Of a stretch of 64,000 bases of DNA, positions 62,675-64,000 are shown piece by piece. The position numbers and the translations under genes are program-made. The stretch lies in contig NZ_CP166850.1 of NCBI RefSeq assembly GCF_041346945.1, positions 5,316,501 through 5,380,500 of the forward strand, in the 5' to 3' direction. Below the pieces are notes generated by a model. It was not told the origin of the DNA. It searched no databases and worked only from the letters and a program-made list of their open reading frames with translations. The stretch is from Amycolatopsis sp. cg9. Its GTDB lineage: Bacteria; Actinomycetota; Actinomycetes; Mycobacteriales; Pseudonocardiaceae. Within the stretch, counting starts at the first letter, position 1. Each line of letters opens with the position of its first letter.

Positions 62675-64000
62675 ATGACCAAGGCGGCGGCCGCGGCGGC
62701 GAAGGACTTCGCTGCCGCCGGGGTGGGGGGTGTCCACCTCGCCTGGGCGGACAACAACGGCATCCCGCGCTCGCGGATCGTTCCCGTCGCCGGGCTCGCC
62801 GATGCCGCCGTCCGCGGGGTCGGGGCCACCTCGCTGTTCGCCGTTTTCGACAGTCATGACGCCATCACCTACGGGCACGCCGGGCTCGCCACGCCGTCCG
62901 GGGACATCCGGCTCGTGCCCGTCGTCGAGCGGCTGCGGCGGCTGGCCGGGCAGCCCGCGCTCGCCTGGGCGCCCGTGCGGCAGCTCACCCGGGACGGCGA
63001 GCCGTGGCCCTACTGCCAGCGGACCGTGCTCGGAGCGCAGGTCGCCGAGGGAGCGCGGCGGGGGCTCGAGTTCCGGGCCGGGTACGAGCTCGAATTCGCC
63101 GTCGCTCCCGCGGACAGCGCCGACATCGTGACCACGCCCGGGCACCCCGGGCCCGCCTACAGCCCGCACGCACTGGTCCGCCTCGACGGCTTCATCGCCG
63201 CCCTCCTGCACGACTTCGCCGCCAACGGGCTGCGGATCGGGCAGCTGCACGCCGAGTACGGCGTCGCGCAGATCGAGCTGTCGCTCGCCGCCACCGATCC
63301 GGTGGGTGCCGCCGATGACCAGTTGCTTGCGCGGCAGACCATTCACGCCGCCGCGCACGCGCACGGGCTCGTCGTCAGCTTCGCGCCGCTCATCGGGCTC
63401 GGTGCGGCCGGGAACGGCTGGCACCTGCACACCTCCGTCCACCGCAAGGGGCGGAACCTCCTCGACGACCTCGGCGGAGACGGGGCCGGCTACCTCGCCG
63501 GCCTGCTGCGCGACCTGCCGGCGCTGACCGCGATCACCGCGCCGAGCGTCCCGTCCACCCTGCGGCTGCGGCCCGGCTACTTCGCGGGCGCGTACGCGTT
63601 CTGGGGCGTCGAAAACCGCGAAGCGCCGCTGCGGTACGTCCCCGGCTCGCCACTGCTGGGGGCCGGCCACGCGAACGTCGAGCTCAAGACGTCCGACGCC
63701 TCCGCCAACCCGTACCTCGCGCTGGCGGTCGTGCTGGCCGCCGGGATGGCCGGCATCGAGGACGCGCCGGCGCTGTCCGAGCCGATCGGCGAAGACCCGG
63801 GCGGCTGGACGGCGGGGGAGCGGGAGACGCGCGGGGTGCGGCGGCTGCCGGCCGACACCGCCGAACAGGACGCCGCGCTGCTCGCCGCGCCGCGGATCGC
63901 CGGCGTCCTCGGCGACGACCTGCTGGGTGCCTTCCGCGCGGTCCGGGCGTCCGACGCGGCGTGGGCCGCCGACCGTGCGGCCGACGAGATCGTCGCCGCG
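62675..64000 (+). CDS. Glutamine synthetase-like protein, 3' end outside the window
   Basis: 442 codons lie in the window with no stop; ATG 62675 with GGAGGAAG upstream. GS N-terminal beta-grasp (FAAAGVGGVHLAWADNNGIPRS) and catalytic domain: Glu in AGYELEFAV, Glu residues in HAEYGVAQIELSLA, metal-binding His in NGWHLHTSVHRKGRN and the ATP/Glu end motif PLLGAGHANVELKTSDASANPYLALAV, where Lys stands in place of the usual Arg in the ELR motif. Such GS-like proteins usually ligate amines (gamma-glutamyl-polyamine or -ethanolamide synthetases) and are not the main nitrogen-assimilation enzyme. The Tyr adenylylation loop was not found. Confidence 0.87.
   Translation, partial: MTKAAAAAAKDFAAAGVGGVHLAWADNNGIPRSRIVPVAGLADAAVRGVGATSLFAVFDSHDAITYGHAGLATPSGDIRLVPVVERLRRLAGQPALAWAPVRQLTRDGEPWPYCQRTVLGAQVAEGARRGLEFRAGYELEFAVAPADSADIVTTPGHPGPAYSPHALVRLDGFIAALLHDFAANGLRIGQLHAEYGVAQIELSLAATDPVGAADDQLLARQTIHAAAHAHGLVVSFAPLIGLGAAGNGWHLHTSVHRKGRNLLDDLGGDGAGYLAGLLRDLPALTAITAPSVPSTLRLRPGYFAGAYAFWGVENREAPLRYVPGSPLLGAGHANVELKTSDASANPYLALAVVLAAGMAGIEDAPALSEPIGEDPGGWTAGERETRGVRRLPADTAEQDAALLAAPRIAGVLGDDLLGAFRAVRASDAAWAADRAADEIVAA

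Overview
The window is very GC-rich, uses many GTG starts and ATGA/GTGA gene overlaps, and carries a mycolic-relative gene set: KstR-type steroid genes, group 2 sigma factor SigB, DUF3039, DUF3099, DUF3311 and XRE-STAND-TPR proteins. This suggests an actinobacterium of the Pseudonocardiales, probably Amycolatopsis or a near relative. That is an inference from gene content. No rRNA, tRNA, CRISPR array, transposase or phage gene was seen.

Left part (1-10.8 kb): a lipoprotein runs off the left edge, followed by an ECF sigma factor with its zinc-type anti-sigma factor and a secreted DUF1996 protein with a Gln/Asn-rich insert. A hairpin-rich gap (3.7-4.4 kb) carries four copies of one stem-loop element. 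Next come an Lrp-type regulator divergent from an M20 hydrolase / DUF3311 / sodium symporter / amidohydrolase operon, and then two small enzyme-like genes.

Steroid region (10.9-25.8 kb): fadA5 and cyp125 (divergent), an OB-fold/ltp4/ltp3 operon, echA19 and fadD19 (divergent) and a flavin oxidoreductase form a cholesterol side-chain degradation set. It is marked by five KstR-like boxes. Unrelated genes interrupt it: a transglutaminase-like protein, a YihY protein, a large STAND ATPase and a secreted I36-like protein.

Middle (25.8-44.8 kb): a trypsin, a GntR regulator, a DoxX protein, and a six-gene aminophosphonate uptake and breakdown operon (FAD oxidoreductase, phosphonatase-like HAD enzyme, PhnS/T/U/V-like ABC transporter). 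Then come two paralogous lipoproteins with leaderless ECF-type promoters, an SRPBCC protein, an MFS exporter, a Gln-rich secreted protein, class I fumarase, sigB, dtd, a methyltransferase, an M20 hydrolase and DUF3099.

Right part (44.8-64 kb): pseudouridine catabolism (psuG-psuK), HD and Spo0M-like proteins, DUF3039, a secreted protein of unknown type, an RND transporter, a second YihY protein, an SF2 helicase, and a xylose-type sugar ABC operon with a ROK regulator and a 27-bp palindromic operator. Last are a zinc-ribbon protein, an EamA transporter and a glutamine synthetase-like gene that runs off the right edge.

Two cross-window signals stand out. A TGAACC-N16-CGT(A/G)TC promoter occurs in front of three separate secreted-protein genes and probably defines the regulon of the ECF factor at 660. 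Families of structured intergenic repeats sit at gene ends: stem-loops with a fixed loop, CACGTG-centred palindromes and GCTGAAG units.
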